Positions 23,642 through 31,461 of a stretch of 31,461 bases of DNA are shown here, in pieces. Below the pieces are notes generated by a model, which was not told where the DNA came from, made no database searches, and was given only the letters and a program-made list of their open reading frames with translations. The translations under genes were made by a program, and so were the position numbers. The stretch comes from an uncultured Prevotella sp. (GTDB taxonomy: Bacteria > Bacteroidota > Bacteroidia > Bacteroidales > Bacteroidaceae). The stretch's first letter is position 1. Every line of letters begins with the position of its first letter. The stretch covers positions 1-31,461 of the forward strand of contig CAKMOD010000021.1 in assembly GCA_927910885.1 (NCBI GenBank). Direction: 5' to 3'.

Positions 23642-24733
23642 TTATACAAACTCTTCTCCCTTCTTTATCTGTACCTCATTCACATATTTCCTTACCAATG
23701 CCGAGGAGTCTTCTTTCTTACAGATAAGTAATACATTGTCCTTTTCTGCAATGATATAACCATCGAGTCCGTTGATAACACCTAATTTGCCTTTGGAAAG
23801 TTTTATAATATTATTGGCAGCATCTTCAAGGATAACATCCGAGTCAATAACAACATTGTCGCCATCTCTCTTGCTTAGTGACTCATAGAGTCCATGCCAT
23901 GTTCCAAGGTCAGCCCACCCAAAGTCGCACTTCATCACATAGACATTCTCCGACTTCTCTAAGATACCATGGTCTAACGAAATGTTTGGATAGCGTGGGA
24001 AATTATCATGTATGAAAGCTTCTTCGTCTTCTATCGTTGTTATCTTACTGCCCATCTCACCTGCACGTAAAACAGAAGGGAGGAAGCCATAGAGACATTG
24101 ACGAAGGAAATTTGTGTTAGAGAGGAAGAGACCTGTATTCCAATACCATTCCTTACTATCCATGAACATTTGAGCAAATTCTCGGTCTGGCTTTTCTGTA
24201 AAGGCTTGCACCTTATATATATCGCCATTACCAGTGTAGACGCCCTTCTGAATATATCCGTATCCAGGTTCTGGTCGGGTAGGGCTAACACCCATCGTCA
24301 GTATAGCATCATTCTTCTCAACAAACGATAATCCCTCTTTTATATTACGGAAGAAAGCATCACCATTTACAATATTATGATCAGAAGGTGATATTATGAT
24401 ATTAGCTTTAGGGTCGAACATCATAATACGATGCACTGCCCATGCAACACTCGGTGCAGTGTTTCTGTGTATTGGCTCAGCCATGATATGGTCAGCCGCC
24501 ACTTCAGGCAACTGCTCTCTGACAAGGTCAAGATAATCACAGCTGGTATTAATATAAATGTTCTCTTTTGGAAGAATATTTGCAAAGCGGTCAAATGTTT
24601 GTTGAAGCTGAGTACGACCCACGCCAAAGAAGTCTATAAATTGCTTTGGATGCTTATCTCTACTGCAGGGCCATAGTCTTCGTCCCTTGCCACCGGCAAG
24701 AATTACGCAATAGTTGTTCTGTTTCGTAGTCAT
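23642..24733 (-). CDS. Mannose-1-phosphate guanylyltransferase
   Basis: A 363-residue nucleotidyltransferase making GDP-mannose from mannose 1-phosphate and GTP, for capsule, O-antigen or glycoprotein sugars. The pyrophosphorylase signature ILAGGKGRRLWPCSRDKHPKQF read in pieces lies at 11-32. Later family motifs are AEPIHRNTAPS (80-90), ISPSDH (113-118), PEPGYGYIQ, FTEKPD and the active-site strand CDFGWADLGTW. The length fits the single-domain ManC type without the isomerase domain of AlgA. It has its own promoter (24765-24795) and converges on the HIT gene. The sugar specificity follows from close resemblance to ManC rather than from one residue. Confidence 0.93.
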   Translation of the reverse strand: MTTKQNNYCVILAGGKGRRLWPCSRDKHPKQFIDFFGVGRTQLQQTFDRFANILPKENIYINTSCDYLDLVREQLPEVAADHIMAEPIHRNTAPSVAWAVHRIMMFDPKANIIISPSDHNIVNGDAFFRNIKEGLSFVEKNDAILTMGVSPTRPEPGYGYIQKGVYTGNGDIYKVQAFTEKPDREFAQMFMDSKEWYWNTGLFLSNTNFLRQCLYGFLPSVLRAGEMGSKITTIEDEEAFIHDNFPRYPNISLDHGILEKSENVYVMKCDFGWADLGTWHGLYESLSKRDGDNVVIDSDVILEDAANNIIKLSKGKLGVINGLDGYIIAEKDNVLLICKKEDSSALVRKYVNEVQIKKGEEFV

Positions 24734-24764
24734 TATCTATTTAAGCTAACCGATTTTGTTTCTC

Positions 24765-24795
24765 CAAAGATACCTTATATAACTCATACCTCCAA
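24765..24795 (-). promoter_or_regulatory. Promoter of the guanylyltransferase gene
   Basis: Minus-strand TTG (24793-24795), 20 nt, TATCTTTG (24765-24772), 32 nt before the ATG. Confidence 0.78.
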
Positions 24796-24864
24796 ATCTT
24801 TTATTGTAAAATACTACAAATATGCATTAATCAAAGTATTGTCATTAAATAATTCCTCAAAAAT

Positions 24865-24895
24865 TTGCCAAATCCAGATTTTCTCTCTACCTTTG
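24865..24895 (+). promoter_or_regulatory. Promoter of tRNA-Leu(CAA)
   Basis: TTG at 24865-24867, 20 nt, TACCTTTG at 24888-24895, 25 nt before the tRNA. Confidence 0.78.
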
Positions 24896-24920
24896 CACCC
24901 GTTGTTCAAACAACAGCCAT

Positions 24921-25002
24921 GCCCAGATGGCGGAATAGGTAGACGCGCTGGTCTCAAACACCAGTGGGGCAACCCATCCCGGTTCGAGCCCGGGTCTGGG
25001 TA
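24921..25002 (+). tRNA. tRNA-Leu(CAA)
   Basis: An 82-nt cloverleaf: acceptor stem GCCCAGA/TCTGGGT (first pair G-U), anticodon stem CTGGT/ACCAG around CTCAAAC giving anticodon CAA, a long variable arm, and T arm CCCGG-TTCGAGC-CCGGG. CCA is not encoded. It marks the border between housekeeping genes and the defence-type cluster. Confidence 0.95.
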
Positions 25003-25361
25003 CAAGTATAGGTTGGTAACTTGTTGGTTATCAGCCTATTTTGTTTTTACGGGTAGCCAAAGGGTAGGAAAAGACAACCGTATAAATCAGAACTTACTCA
25101 AACCTTTATTCAGAACTCACTTTCATCTTTAATCATACTATTAAGTTTAAAATTCATTTCCTGTCATTTTAACATTGTTTGTAAAGGCTTTGAAAATGAA
25201 TAACTTGTGGCTCTTTAGGTAGTGACAGTAGTGACAGGAACTTATGTTTATACTCTCATTGAGTTAATGCTATACGAAGAATGTCTACGCTTTTAACGGA
25301 AGAATTCTATTTTACATAATCAGTGTTTACTGATAGGCATTTTCTCTTTGGCAGACAGAAT
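25003..25361. other. Intergenic region after tRNA-Leu(CAA)
   Basis: Apart from the terminator at 25008-25048 I see no gene or ordered repeat beyond short words such as GTAGTGACAG. If a mobile island had entered at the tRNA 3' end, one junction could lie here; no second copy of the tRNA end is in the window. Confidence 0.55.
25008..25048 (+). terminator. Terminator of tRNA-Leu(CAA)
   Basis: ATAGGTTGGTAAC (25008-25020) pairs with GTTATCAGCCTAT (25027-25039) over 13 bp with two G-U pairs and a 6-nt loop, followed by TTTGTTTTT. Confidence 0.85.
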
Positions 25362-25826
25362 TTATAGTGTAATGAGTTTAGCTTTGTTATTTTCTGTATT
25401 TTGAAGTGTGTAAAGGCTGCTTTGTTCCGTTACACCAACAAATAGAATCTTTTCTGCAAGATGACAAATGTATTTATTTCTTTCCAATGCAGTTGCTTTT
25501 GATTGACGAATAGAATTACTGATAGAGATAATTAACAGACGGTTTTGCTTTAAGGCTGTTTGTAGATGCGTAGGAATAGTTTTATACATCCTTCTCGCTA
25601 TTACGAGAATAATGGGTTGATCTCCTTTTAACAAGAAATGCAGAACATCTTGTTCTAATTTACTATTAAATCCACTGATAACACATACTTTACGGTTGCG
25701 CATATCCGTAGCCCAATCATATACTTGCAACACTGTTTCGGTAGCGATATTGCTTGATGCGAGGAAAGCTGTCTTTTGTAGTTTCAGCAGTTCCTGATTG
25801 CCAATATATTCTGTGGTGACTATCAT
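25362..25826 (-). CDS. DprA/SLOG-like Rossmann-fold protein
   Basis: A 154-residue protein with the core of a DprA-like (SLOG superfamily) fold. It shows a strand KVCVISGF (46-53), then NSKLEQDVLHFLLKGDQPIILVIA, then LLIIS and an N-x-Y-I-C-HLAEKILFVG segment. This matches the small DprA-like proteins of Bacteroidota rather than full-length DNA-processing DprA (usually about 300-370 residues); the winged-helix part is absent. DprA loads RecA on single-stranded DNA, while other SLOG proteins sense nucleotides. Its start overlaps the RhuM stop by 4 bp (ATGA), so the two are translated together and it is the last gene of the operon. Exact function unknown. Confidence 0.7.
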   Translation of the reverse strand: MIVTTEYIGNQELLKLQKTAFLASSNIATETVLQVYDWATDMRNRKVCVISGFNSKLEQDVLHFLLKGDQPIILVIARRMYKTIPTHLQTALKQNRLLIISISNSIRQSKATALERNKYICHLAEKILFVGVTEQSSLYTLQNTENNKAKLITL

Positions 25827-26851
25827 CGATTATTCTCTCTGTTGTCTTTTTTCGTTTTATTGCTCTTTCGTGGTGCAATACGCTTTAGATCTTGATCGAG
25901 TTGTTTAATACTATCAAAGTGTTCTATTTGCCGTTGTTGTTCTTTGTAAGCAACATATTCCTTTGTAGCTTTATCTACAGCCACCTTGTGTGAAATCTTG
26001 CCTGCGTGTTCAAGAATATTCTTCTCATTCATAGTGAGTACAAGTCGCAGTTTCTGTATCCAGTCGTGCATGAACATTGGTTTTTCCGCTAATGCCTGTG
26101 CCTCAGCATAGGCAAGGAACTGTTCTACGATAAGTTTTAGTTGGCTAATCTCTTTCTCATTCAGGTAGTTCTTACCAATCAAGACATCATTCTTGGTAAC
26201 TTTTCCTTCTTTTTCCGTAGAAGTAAGTCCCATCATAGGCTGTGAAGCGTTGGCACGATAATACATAAGTTCAGCAGCAGTCTTTCCGCTGACAGCCCAA
26301 AGCAGTTTGTTCTGTATTTCCTTGAAGAAAGCCAATGTCATTTCAGCAGATGGGTTATAGTCGATACTTGTTTTGTATATATCCTTTATCTGCTGATAAA
26401 AAACCTTCTCAGAAAGGCGTATGTCACGAATGCGGTCTAAGAGTTCTTTGAAATAATTGTAAGATGAACCGGTTTTGAATCGCTCATCGTTCAGTGCAAA
26501 GCCTTTGATGATATATTCCTTTAGTCGCTGAGTAGCCCAAATGCGGAACTGCGTGCCTTGCTGTGACTTCACCCGATAACCTACAGAGATGATTACATCA
26601 AGGTTATAGAATTTTACAGGTTTATCGGAACTTGCAATGTGCAAATTTTGCACATTGCTATTCTCATCAAGCTCTCCTTCTTCAAAAATATTGTTTATAT
26701 GCTTGGTGATAACACTACGCTCACGACCAAAAAGTACGCACATCTGTGCCTGTGACAGCCACACCGTCTCATTTTCAAACCGAACATCTATCTTTATATT
26801 CCCATCTTCCGACTGATAGATGAGCATATTATCGTTGTTGTTTATTTTCAT
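25823..26851 (-). CDS. RhuM family protein
   Basis: A 342-residue protein of the RhuM family, often found inside restriction-modification loci. Recognisable parts are the N-terminal region IDVRFENETVWLSQAQMCVLFGR (read in pieces), NVQNLHIASSDKPVKFYNLDVIISVGYRV, GTQFRIWATQRLKEYIIKGF, then a helical C-terminal half ending in a very basic tail (RKSNKTKKDNRENNR). The biochemical role of RhuM is not established; the N-terminal part looks like a DNA-binding helix-turn-helix. Met9 (26827) is an alternative start. It follows the membrane-protein gene by 80 nt and overlaps the DprA-like gene by 4 bp. Confidence 0.85.
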   Translation of the reverse strand: MKINNNDNMLIYQSEDGNIKIDVRFENETVWLSQAQMCVLFGRERSVITKHINNIFEEGELDENSNVQNLHIASSDKPVKFYNLDVIISVGYRVKSQQGTQFRIWATQRLKEYIIKGFALNDERFKTGSSYNYFKELLDRIRDIRLSEKVFYQQIKDIYKTSIDYNPSAEMTLAFFKEIQNKLLWAVSGKTAAELMYYRANASQPMMGLTSTEKEGKVTKNDVLIGKNYLNEKEISQLKLIVEQFLAYAEAQALAEKPMFMHDWIQKLRLVLTMNEKNILEHAGKISHKVAVDKATKEYVAYKEQQRQIEHFDSIKQLDQDLKRIAPRKSNKTKKDNRENNR

Positions 26852-26931
26852 TAGTTTTACAAAAGATATAATTAAGCTTCATTCATTTTTTATTATTTGC
26901 TTCTATTAAGTCCCATAAACCCAATATTGAA

Positions 26932-27351
26932 TCATATATAGCTAATAAAAAAATAGATGATTGAAAAAACTGTTATTGAATTAGAAAATATAGCTATAAA
27001 CAGCTTTATAGTATTAGGGGCTAAAGTTTCACAAGCTCCTCGTACAATAAAACAGAGTAGAGAAAATATAATCAGTATCATCTCTATTATAATTTCTAAT
27101 TTTATATTTTTCAAAACATCACTTGTATCTGCGTTCGTTCTATTTTTATAGCAAATTAGTTCCTTTAAAATACTTCCAAATATTGTCACGTAAAATACGA
27201 GAAGCGATATCAATATAGGTACTAAATTTCCACTTATTTTAAATAGATAATCATACTTTTGTCCACCAAGATATGAAACATATCCAATAAATACGGAAAT
27301 AGTAGCATATCCAATATATCTAAAAAACGCATTAAGTTTTTTCATTATCAT
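26932..27351 (-). CDS. Small four-helix membrane protein
   Basis: A 139-residue, A+T-rich gene product with four predicted membrane helices at about 10-28, 41-61, 88-106 and 117-137. They are separated by a basic, charged cytoplasmic-type loop (KELICYKNRTNADTSDVLKNIK). I do not recognise the family. Its start lies inside the end of the preceding gene (20-bp overlap; 14 bp if the second ATG at 27345 is used), which points to a translationally coupled partner. In defence loci small multi-helix proteins of this sort often act as membrane effectors; that is inference from position only. Kiwa KwaA also has four helices, but the partner here does not resemble KwaB. Confidence 0.7.
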   Translation of the reverse strand: MIMKKLNAFFRYIGYATISVFIGYVSYLGGQKYDYLFKISGNLVPILISLLVFYVTIFGSILKELICYKNRTNADTSDVLKNIKLEIIIEMILIIFSLLCFIVRGACETLAPNTIKLFIAIFSNSITVFSIIYFFISYI

Positions 27352-28195
27352 ACTGATTTTTTAACCATCCTGATAGATTTTGAAACAAATCAGGTGATTG
27401 TATCTGAGTCTCTAAATCATCTATTTCAAAACTTTTTGTTGTTTCTCCTATCCGAATAAATTTTCTGATTCCACGAGCCTTTATAGTTATTTTATTACCA
27501 CTCTTTGCTGATGCTTCAACCAATCCTTTCAATTGAGTATTGCTTTCATGTAATTCCAGTTGTTCAGAGTTATCAGAATGAAACTCCAGCTCTGTCTGTT
27601 TACTATTTACAGCTTTACTTTCAGAATTGAGGAGCTTTTCAATACTATCATGTACTCTTCCAAGATTTGGATAAGATAATGTGAATCGTACCATTGACAC
27701 ACCTTTAGTTTGTTTGCCAACAAGCTCCCAAAACTCTTTTTGTTCGTATTCCTTTTTTTATTTCAATGGTAAGACCATTATGACGGAGACTCTTTTTTAG
27801 AGTAAATTCTAATATGTTCCTAACGACATCTGTACTTGAAAAAGACTTTATATCTTCCTCAATAGCAACTTGCTGTATATTTTCTCTATTGTCTAAAATA
27901 ACAAAGCAACTCGGAGAATAATGATGTTGGGTACTTTTAAAGTTTTCTTCAAGATTTAATTCTTTATTATTGGCAATTCTAAAAATCACAAGTCCTTCTT
28001 TGTCATAGAAGAGTTTGAAGTTAAACTCTCCATCTTTTTACTTTTAAATTTAAATCCAGGACTTGTAATGATATCATGAATATATACTAATTTATTATCC
28101 ATCCGTTCTTGGATAGAAGGTAAATCCCCAAACAAATGATTATCTTTGTTCTGTAAAGGGGCACATTGGAAAGTGTATAATATAAAACGTGACAT
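27332..28195 (-). pseudogene. Unrecognised defence-locus gene, split by two compensating poly-A frameshifts
   Basis: Three abutting frames, 28195-27986, 27989-27705 and 27700-27332, read as one protein of about 287 residues after two one-base corrections. One A added to a run of five near 28035 joins KFKSKK to DGEFNFKLFYDKEG. One A removed from a run of seven near 27755 joins LTIEIKK to EYEQKEFWELVGKQT. The shifts cancel, and the total length is a multiple of three. The restored protein starts MSRFILYTFQCAP, is mixed alpha/beta and ends QYDNEKT. I recognise no family or catalytic motif. It begins 19 nt after the methyltransferase stop and overlaps the membrane-protein gene by 20 bp. The breaks may be sequencing error, slipped-strand variation or decay. 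Confidence 0.7.
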
Positions 28196-28214
28196 AAAAA
28201 CTTAACTTTATTGA

Positions 28215-31200
28215 TTATTCTTCATTTAATTCATCGCCCATACGATATTTAATGTCGTAGTTGATGATGAAATCTAACTCTTCCTCTGTAAAACCATAAT
28301 GAGTGGCAAGGAGCTTATCTATTTCGTCTATGATAGGTTTAGAGAGCTTCATATAAAACTCATCATATTCAACTCGTCCGGTTGTTTTGTAATTATATAC
28401 GCGTCGTATGCATTTCTTCTTCATGTCTATAGCTAACCTATCAGCAACAGAGCATATTTCTTTTTCAATACCTTTGTTATATTGGTATTTAAAATTAACA
28501 ATTTCAGGTTTGTTGAGATGATAGCAATCAGAATTAGTAATCCACCATATAAAGAATAGTGAACTATTCAAAATACAACTTCCTACTTTTACTTGTTTTG
28601 CATTATCAAATGATACAGATTTAAGTTGCGTTGTTATACCTTCGCCATCCCTATCACTGCAAAAGTAAGGAACAAAAGTATGTGAACGAATCCAGTTTAC
28701 GGGGGCATTATGATACAAGCACAGCTCATTCCCAATACCAATAAAATATTGCACCTTTTCTTCCTTTATCTTTCTTGCAATGCTGATAAACAAAGGACTT
28801 GCTATTTTTGGAATAATATTTTGATAAGTATAATCTTCAATGCTGTTATAACGTACTAAAGCATTAAAAAGGTTCTTGCGTTCATCAGCCAACCAACGTG
28901 TATATTTGGTTGAATATTTCCCAACTCCATTATTGGTTGCAGTAAATATAACCAAACGGAACTTCACACCCTCAAAGAGTTTTTGAGGGTTTGCATCTGC
29001 ACTTAAGTTTAAGTGCAGATGCAAACCGAATTTCTCATAGAAATTCGTTACAAGTGGAGACATTCTTTCTGTACTGTGCCCACTCAATGGGACAATCATG
29101 CTGATGTAGCCTTCTTGCCTCATTATATTTTTAGATCGCTCAAGTACATAAGCATATAAGTTCCCGCATGAAAGAGTTTTGTATCCAACTAATTTGTAAA
29201 GGTCAGATACAGCTACTCCTTTAACTTTTTTATTGTACTCCACATACGGCGGATTACCAATAATCACGTCGAATCCTCCGTGTTCATTGATAATTTCGTA
29301 GAATTCTGCAAGCCAGTGGAAAGGTTGGTGAGATTGGTACCAAGCGTTATAACCTTTGGCTGATTCTACCGCACCATACATCTTGTGGTTTAATAAGTCG
29401 TTAAGCGTGTTAAGGCGTTGATATAGTTCACTCTTTGCTTTCTTAAAGGCAGCCATATCTTCAGCTTGATGGAGCTGAACATTCTTAAAGATTTCGTAGG
29501 TACGTGACACCTTGTCCATCTCATCGTTTACTTTTGCCTTAAACTCTTTACGGGCAAACATATCTCCTTCTACCAAGTCGCGTTCTAAGTCCTCTTGCGT
29601 AGCATAGCCCACAAGCGTATTGCCACAGCGAATATTGAAGTCAATATCTGGCAGTGGGTCGAGTCCTAAATTAGGATCACGTTTGTCTACTTCAACTACT
29701 GCTACCATCTTTAAGAACAAACGTAGCTTGGCTATCTCTGTCGCTTCGACCATAATGTCGACACCATAGAGATTGCGTAGGATGATACTCTTATAGATGA
29801 AGTATTGTATGTTAGAACGATATTTATGTTCAATCTCCTGTAGCTCTTGTTTGAAGAGTTGAGAGTTCTTTGTATTGAATTCCTGCATACGATTGATACA
29901 TACCTCATAGAGTGGCTCAAGGATATTGAGTGCTGCAAAGAGGAAAGCTCCAGAGCCACAAGTAGGGTCGAGTATTGTAACATGCTGCAATGCATGATAG
30001 AAATGCTTTACAAACAGATGATCTTGTGTGTTTGCAAGATAATCAGTGACAAACTGGCGTATGTTGAGGTTGTAAGTGATAAAGTCATTGACGTTAGTGA
30101 TTTCTCCCTTTGTGATTTTCTCTTTAATGTTGTTGTAACGTTGTAGTCGCTCAATGGTCTCACGCCAAATCTCTGTAGGCAGAGCAAATGCTTCAGGTGT
30201 GCGCTCGTTCCAATGGCAACGACGTTCCAGAAGGTTCGGCTTTGTGGTGTCAAGTCCTATTGCTATTTCCTCAGGAATAGTTTGGTCAACTCCTTTCTTC
30301 ATAGCATCGAAGATATACTTATCACCGCTCTCTTTCAGATACAGCCATAGTTCGCTGTTCGCACGGAAATGCTTTTCGTCTTTACGTTTCACAGCGTCCA
30401 TTAGGTATGGAACAATAGTGTTACGCCCGATATATTCAGTAATATCCTCCTTTGTGTAGTAAGCTCCCATTTGAGCACGATCGTTGATATATTGTTCAAA
30501 AATATATCCTAAGACATCAGGATTGATATCACGTCCAGAGGCTGTCATGCGATCGTCTAAATGCCAATGCCATTTATCAAAGAAGTCGAAGAGACTGATA
30601 AAAGCCTCATCAGCAATATCTAAATTAGCATATTCCCTTTCTATTTGGTGCACATCAAACATTCCGCCATTTAGATAAGGGATGCGTCCATAAATCTTTT
30701 CAAATTCATGATTGTGTTTAGGAGTGTTAAGTCCATCGTGGAAAAGATTGATAAGGAAGCCCTTATAGAATTTATTAAAGAAGCGGTCTTCTCCTTCCTG
30801 ATCACGAGTCCACTCTAATTTATGACGTAGATAATCCACATCGCCATCGAGAAACTCTTTCTTCTGAATGAAGTAGCAGAACATCAATCGGTTGAGCATA
30901 ACTGAAGCGTACCACTGCTTGTTCTTATTCTCCTTGTCGCCAATATGATCGTCAATGCCCGTAATGAATTTTGCAAAGTTGCTATGCTCTTTTTTAAATC
31001 CGGCATAGAAGTCTTTTGTTATTTTCTCAGAATTAATGAGGAAGGCAGCTTGTACCTTTTCAATAATATCGAGGATAGTAAGGTCGTCATCGAGGGAGAA
31101 TGAAAGCCCCTTCATCTTTTCAAACAGGAAAGCTGCCTTGTCAAGAGAGTCATATTCAACTAAGACAACGTCTCTTTTCTCTACTTTCTTTACAGGAGCT

Positions 31201-31461
31201 ACCCATAGATGATGGAGCGTTTCTGGCAGTATGAAGATACAAATATAGTTCTCTGCATTTTTGCGAATTTTATGGTCAATCTTCTTGCAGATGGCAGATG
31301 ATGGTATTTGTTCGACTTGGCAATGCAAGATTTGAAAGCCCTTTCGTTCAGCAATCTGCTCTATGTGAAAGGTTGTGTTGTCTATATTTATCTCAGGTAA
31401 TTGTGTGGCACCTGTAGGATTGTTCCGAAATGTCCAACTTTCGTCTGACCGAAACAATTCC
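28215..31461 (-). CDS. Eco57I/PglX-like adenine-specific DNA methyltransferase (N-terminus outside window)
   Basis: At least 1080 residues; the frame is open to the window edge, and the apparent start at 31457 is only an internal TTG. The first residues (ELFRSDESW) resemble the beginning of large Eco57I-type enzymes, so probably few residues are missing. Motifs: GAYYTKEDITEYI near 325-340, SAM-binding motif I ILDPTCGSGAFLFAA near 493-507, and catalytic motif IV IIGNPPY near 729-735. A long C-terminal target-recognition region ends TEEELDFIINYDIKYRMGD. The product would methylate N6-adenine and could be a type IIG enzyme or the modification part of a larger defence system. No clear PD-(D/E)xK nuclease site was found in the visible N-terminus. 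A perfect inverted repeat lies at 28988-29027. The genes downstream form its operon. Confidence 0.88.
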   Translation of the reverse strand, partial: ELFRSDESWTFRNNPTGATQLPEINIDNTTFHIEQIAERKGFQILHCQVEQIPSSAICKKIDHKIRKNAENYICIFILPETLHHLWVAPVKKVEKRDVVLVEYDSLDKAAFLFEKMKGLSFSLDDDLTILDIIEKVQAAFLINSEKITKDFYAGFKKEHSNFAKFITGIDDHIGDKENKNKQWYASVMLNRLMFCYFIQKKEFLDGDVDYLRHKLEWTRDQEGEDRFFNKFYKGFLINLFHDGLNTPKHNHEFEKIYGRIPYLNGGMFDVHQIEREYANLDIADEAFISLFDFFDKWHWHLDDRMTASGRDINPDVLGYIFEQYINDRAQMGAYYTKEDITEYIGRNTIVPYLMDAVKRKDEKHFRANSELWLYLKESGDKYIFDAMKKGVDQTIPEEIAIGLDTTKPNLLERRCHWNERTPEAFALPTEIWRETIERLQRYNNIKEKITKGEITNVNDFITYNLNIRQFVTDYLANTQDHLFVKHFYHALQHVTILDPTCGSGAFLFAALNILEPLYEVCINRMQEFNTKNSQLFKQELQEIEHKYRSNIQYFIYKSIILRNLYGVDIMVEATEIAKLRLFLKMVAVVEVDKRDPNLGLDPLPDIDFNIRCGNTLVGYATQEDLERDLVEGDMFARKEFKAKVNDEMDKVSRTYEIFKNVQLHQAEDMAAFKKAKSELYQRLNTLNDLLNHKMYGAVESAKGYNAWYQSHQPFHWLAEFYEIINEHGGFDVIIGNPPYVEYNKKVKGVAVSDLYKLVGYKTLSCGNLYAYVLERSKNIMRQEGYISMIVPLSGHSTERMSPLVTNFYEKFGLHLHLNLSADANPQKLFEGVKFRLVIFTATNNGVGKYSTKYTRWLADERKNLFNALVRYNSIEDYTYQNIIPKIASPLFISIARKIKEEKVQYFIGIGNELCLYHNAPVNWIRSHTFVPYFCSDRDGEGITTQLKSVSFDNAKQVKVGSCILNSSLFFIWWITNSDCYHLNKPEIVNFKYQYNKGIEKEICSVADRLAIDMKKKCIRRVYNYKTTGRVEYDEFYMKLSKPIIDEIDKLLATHYGFTEEELDFIINYDIKYRMGDELNEE
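28988..29027. repeat. Perfect 40-bp inverted repeat inside the methyltransferase gene
   Basis: GGTTTGCATCTGCACTTAA (28988-29006), GT, then its exact reverse complement (29009-29027). It encodes FGLHLHLNLSADANP in the region just before the LFEGV motif, and the reading frame is intact through it. Confidence 0.92.

Noticed and set aside
25362..31461. BREX, DISARM, type I R-M or Kiwa system
   Set aside because: The large methyltransferase and small membrane protein alone are not enough; no BrxC/PglZ, DrmA/B, HsdR/HsdS or KwaB-like gene is visible. Genes beyond the window could change this.
1..31461. CRISPR array, rRNA genes, insertion sequence or transposase
   Set aside because: No regularly spaced identical repeats, no rRNA sequence, and no transposase-like protein were found on either strand.

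Overview
The window looks like a chromosome segment of an oral or gut Prevotella, or a close Prevotellaceae relative (Bacteroidota). The grounds are a SusC/SusD pair with a SusE/F-type lipoprotein, a DUF4919-type protein, a Bacteroidales-style TbADH-like alcohol dehydrogenase, many promoters of the Bacteroidota type (TTG, 18-21 nt, TAnnTTTG), and almost no Shine-Dalgarno sequences. The species call is inference; no rRNA gene is present.

Layout. (1) 1-3716: the 3' end of an unknown CDS, tRNA-Leu(UAA), a DUF4369/thioredoxin-fold lipoprotein that lacks its CXXC, a ComM/YifB AAA+ ATPase, and a secreted DUF4919-like protein. (2) 3717-12560: a small polysaccharide utilization locus (susC, susD, a three-domain SusE/F-like glycan-binding lipoprotein, and a clan GH-D/GH27-type glycosidase broken by one frameshift), ending in a strong terminator. 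(3) 12577-16050: dense intergenic inverted repeats around a minus-strand TonB-dependent receptor whose promoter -7 box lies in an 18-bp perfect palindrome. (4) 16354-18994: a degenerate ThiD-like kinase domain fused to an AraC DNA-binding domain, just upstream of pdxS-pdxT (PLP synthase). (5) 18940-22131: a decayed WG-repeat gene, a candidate orphan small RNA, and an NADP-type secondary alcohol dehydrogenase. (6) 22588-24733: greA and a HIT hydrolase, convergent with a mannose-1-phosphate guanylyltransferase. (7) 24921-31461: tRNA-Leu(CAA) followed by a minus-strand, A+T-rich defence-type operon. It holds an Eco57I-like adenine methyltransferase (N-terminus beyond the window), an unrecognised 287-codon gene with two compensating poly-A frameshifts, a four-helix membrane protein, RhuM, and a DprA/SLOG-like protein.

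How the parts work together. The PUL would bind, import and cleave a glycan; the SusE/F-type domains hint at an alpha-glucan, while the enzyme family also includes alpha-galactosidases. The AraC fusion is placed to sense a B6-type or pyrimidine ligand and control PLP synthesis. The defence-type cluster is arranged as one operon with short gaps and overlaps. Several genes (glycosidase, WG-repeat gene, 287-codon gene) are broken by single-base changes, mostly in short homopolymers, so sequence error has to be excluded before biology is inferred.

The best leads for something undescribed are the ThiD-AraC/pdxST arrangement, the methyltransferase-linked pair of unknown gene plus membrane protein, the perfect 40-bp inverted repeat inside the methyltransferase gene, and the orphan small RNA.
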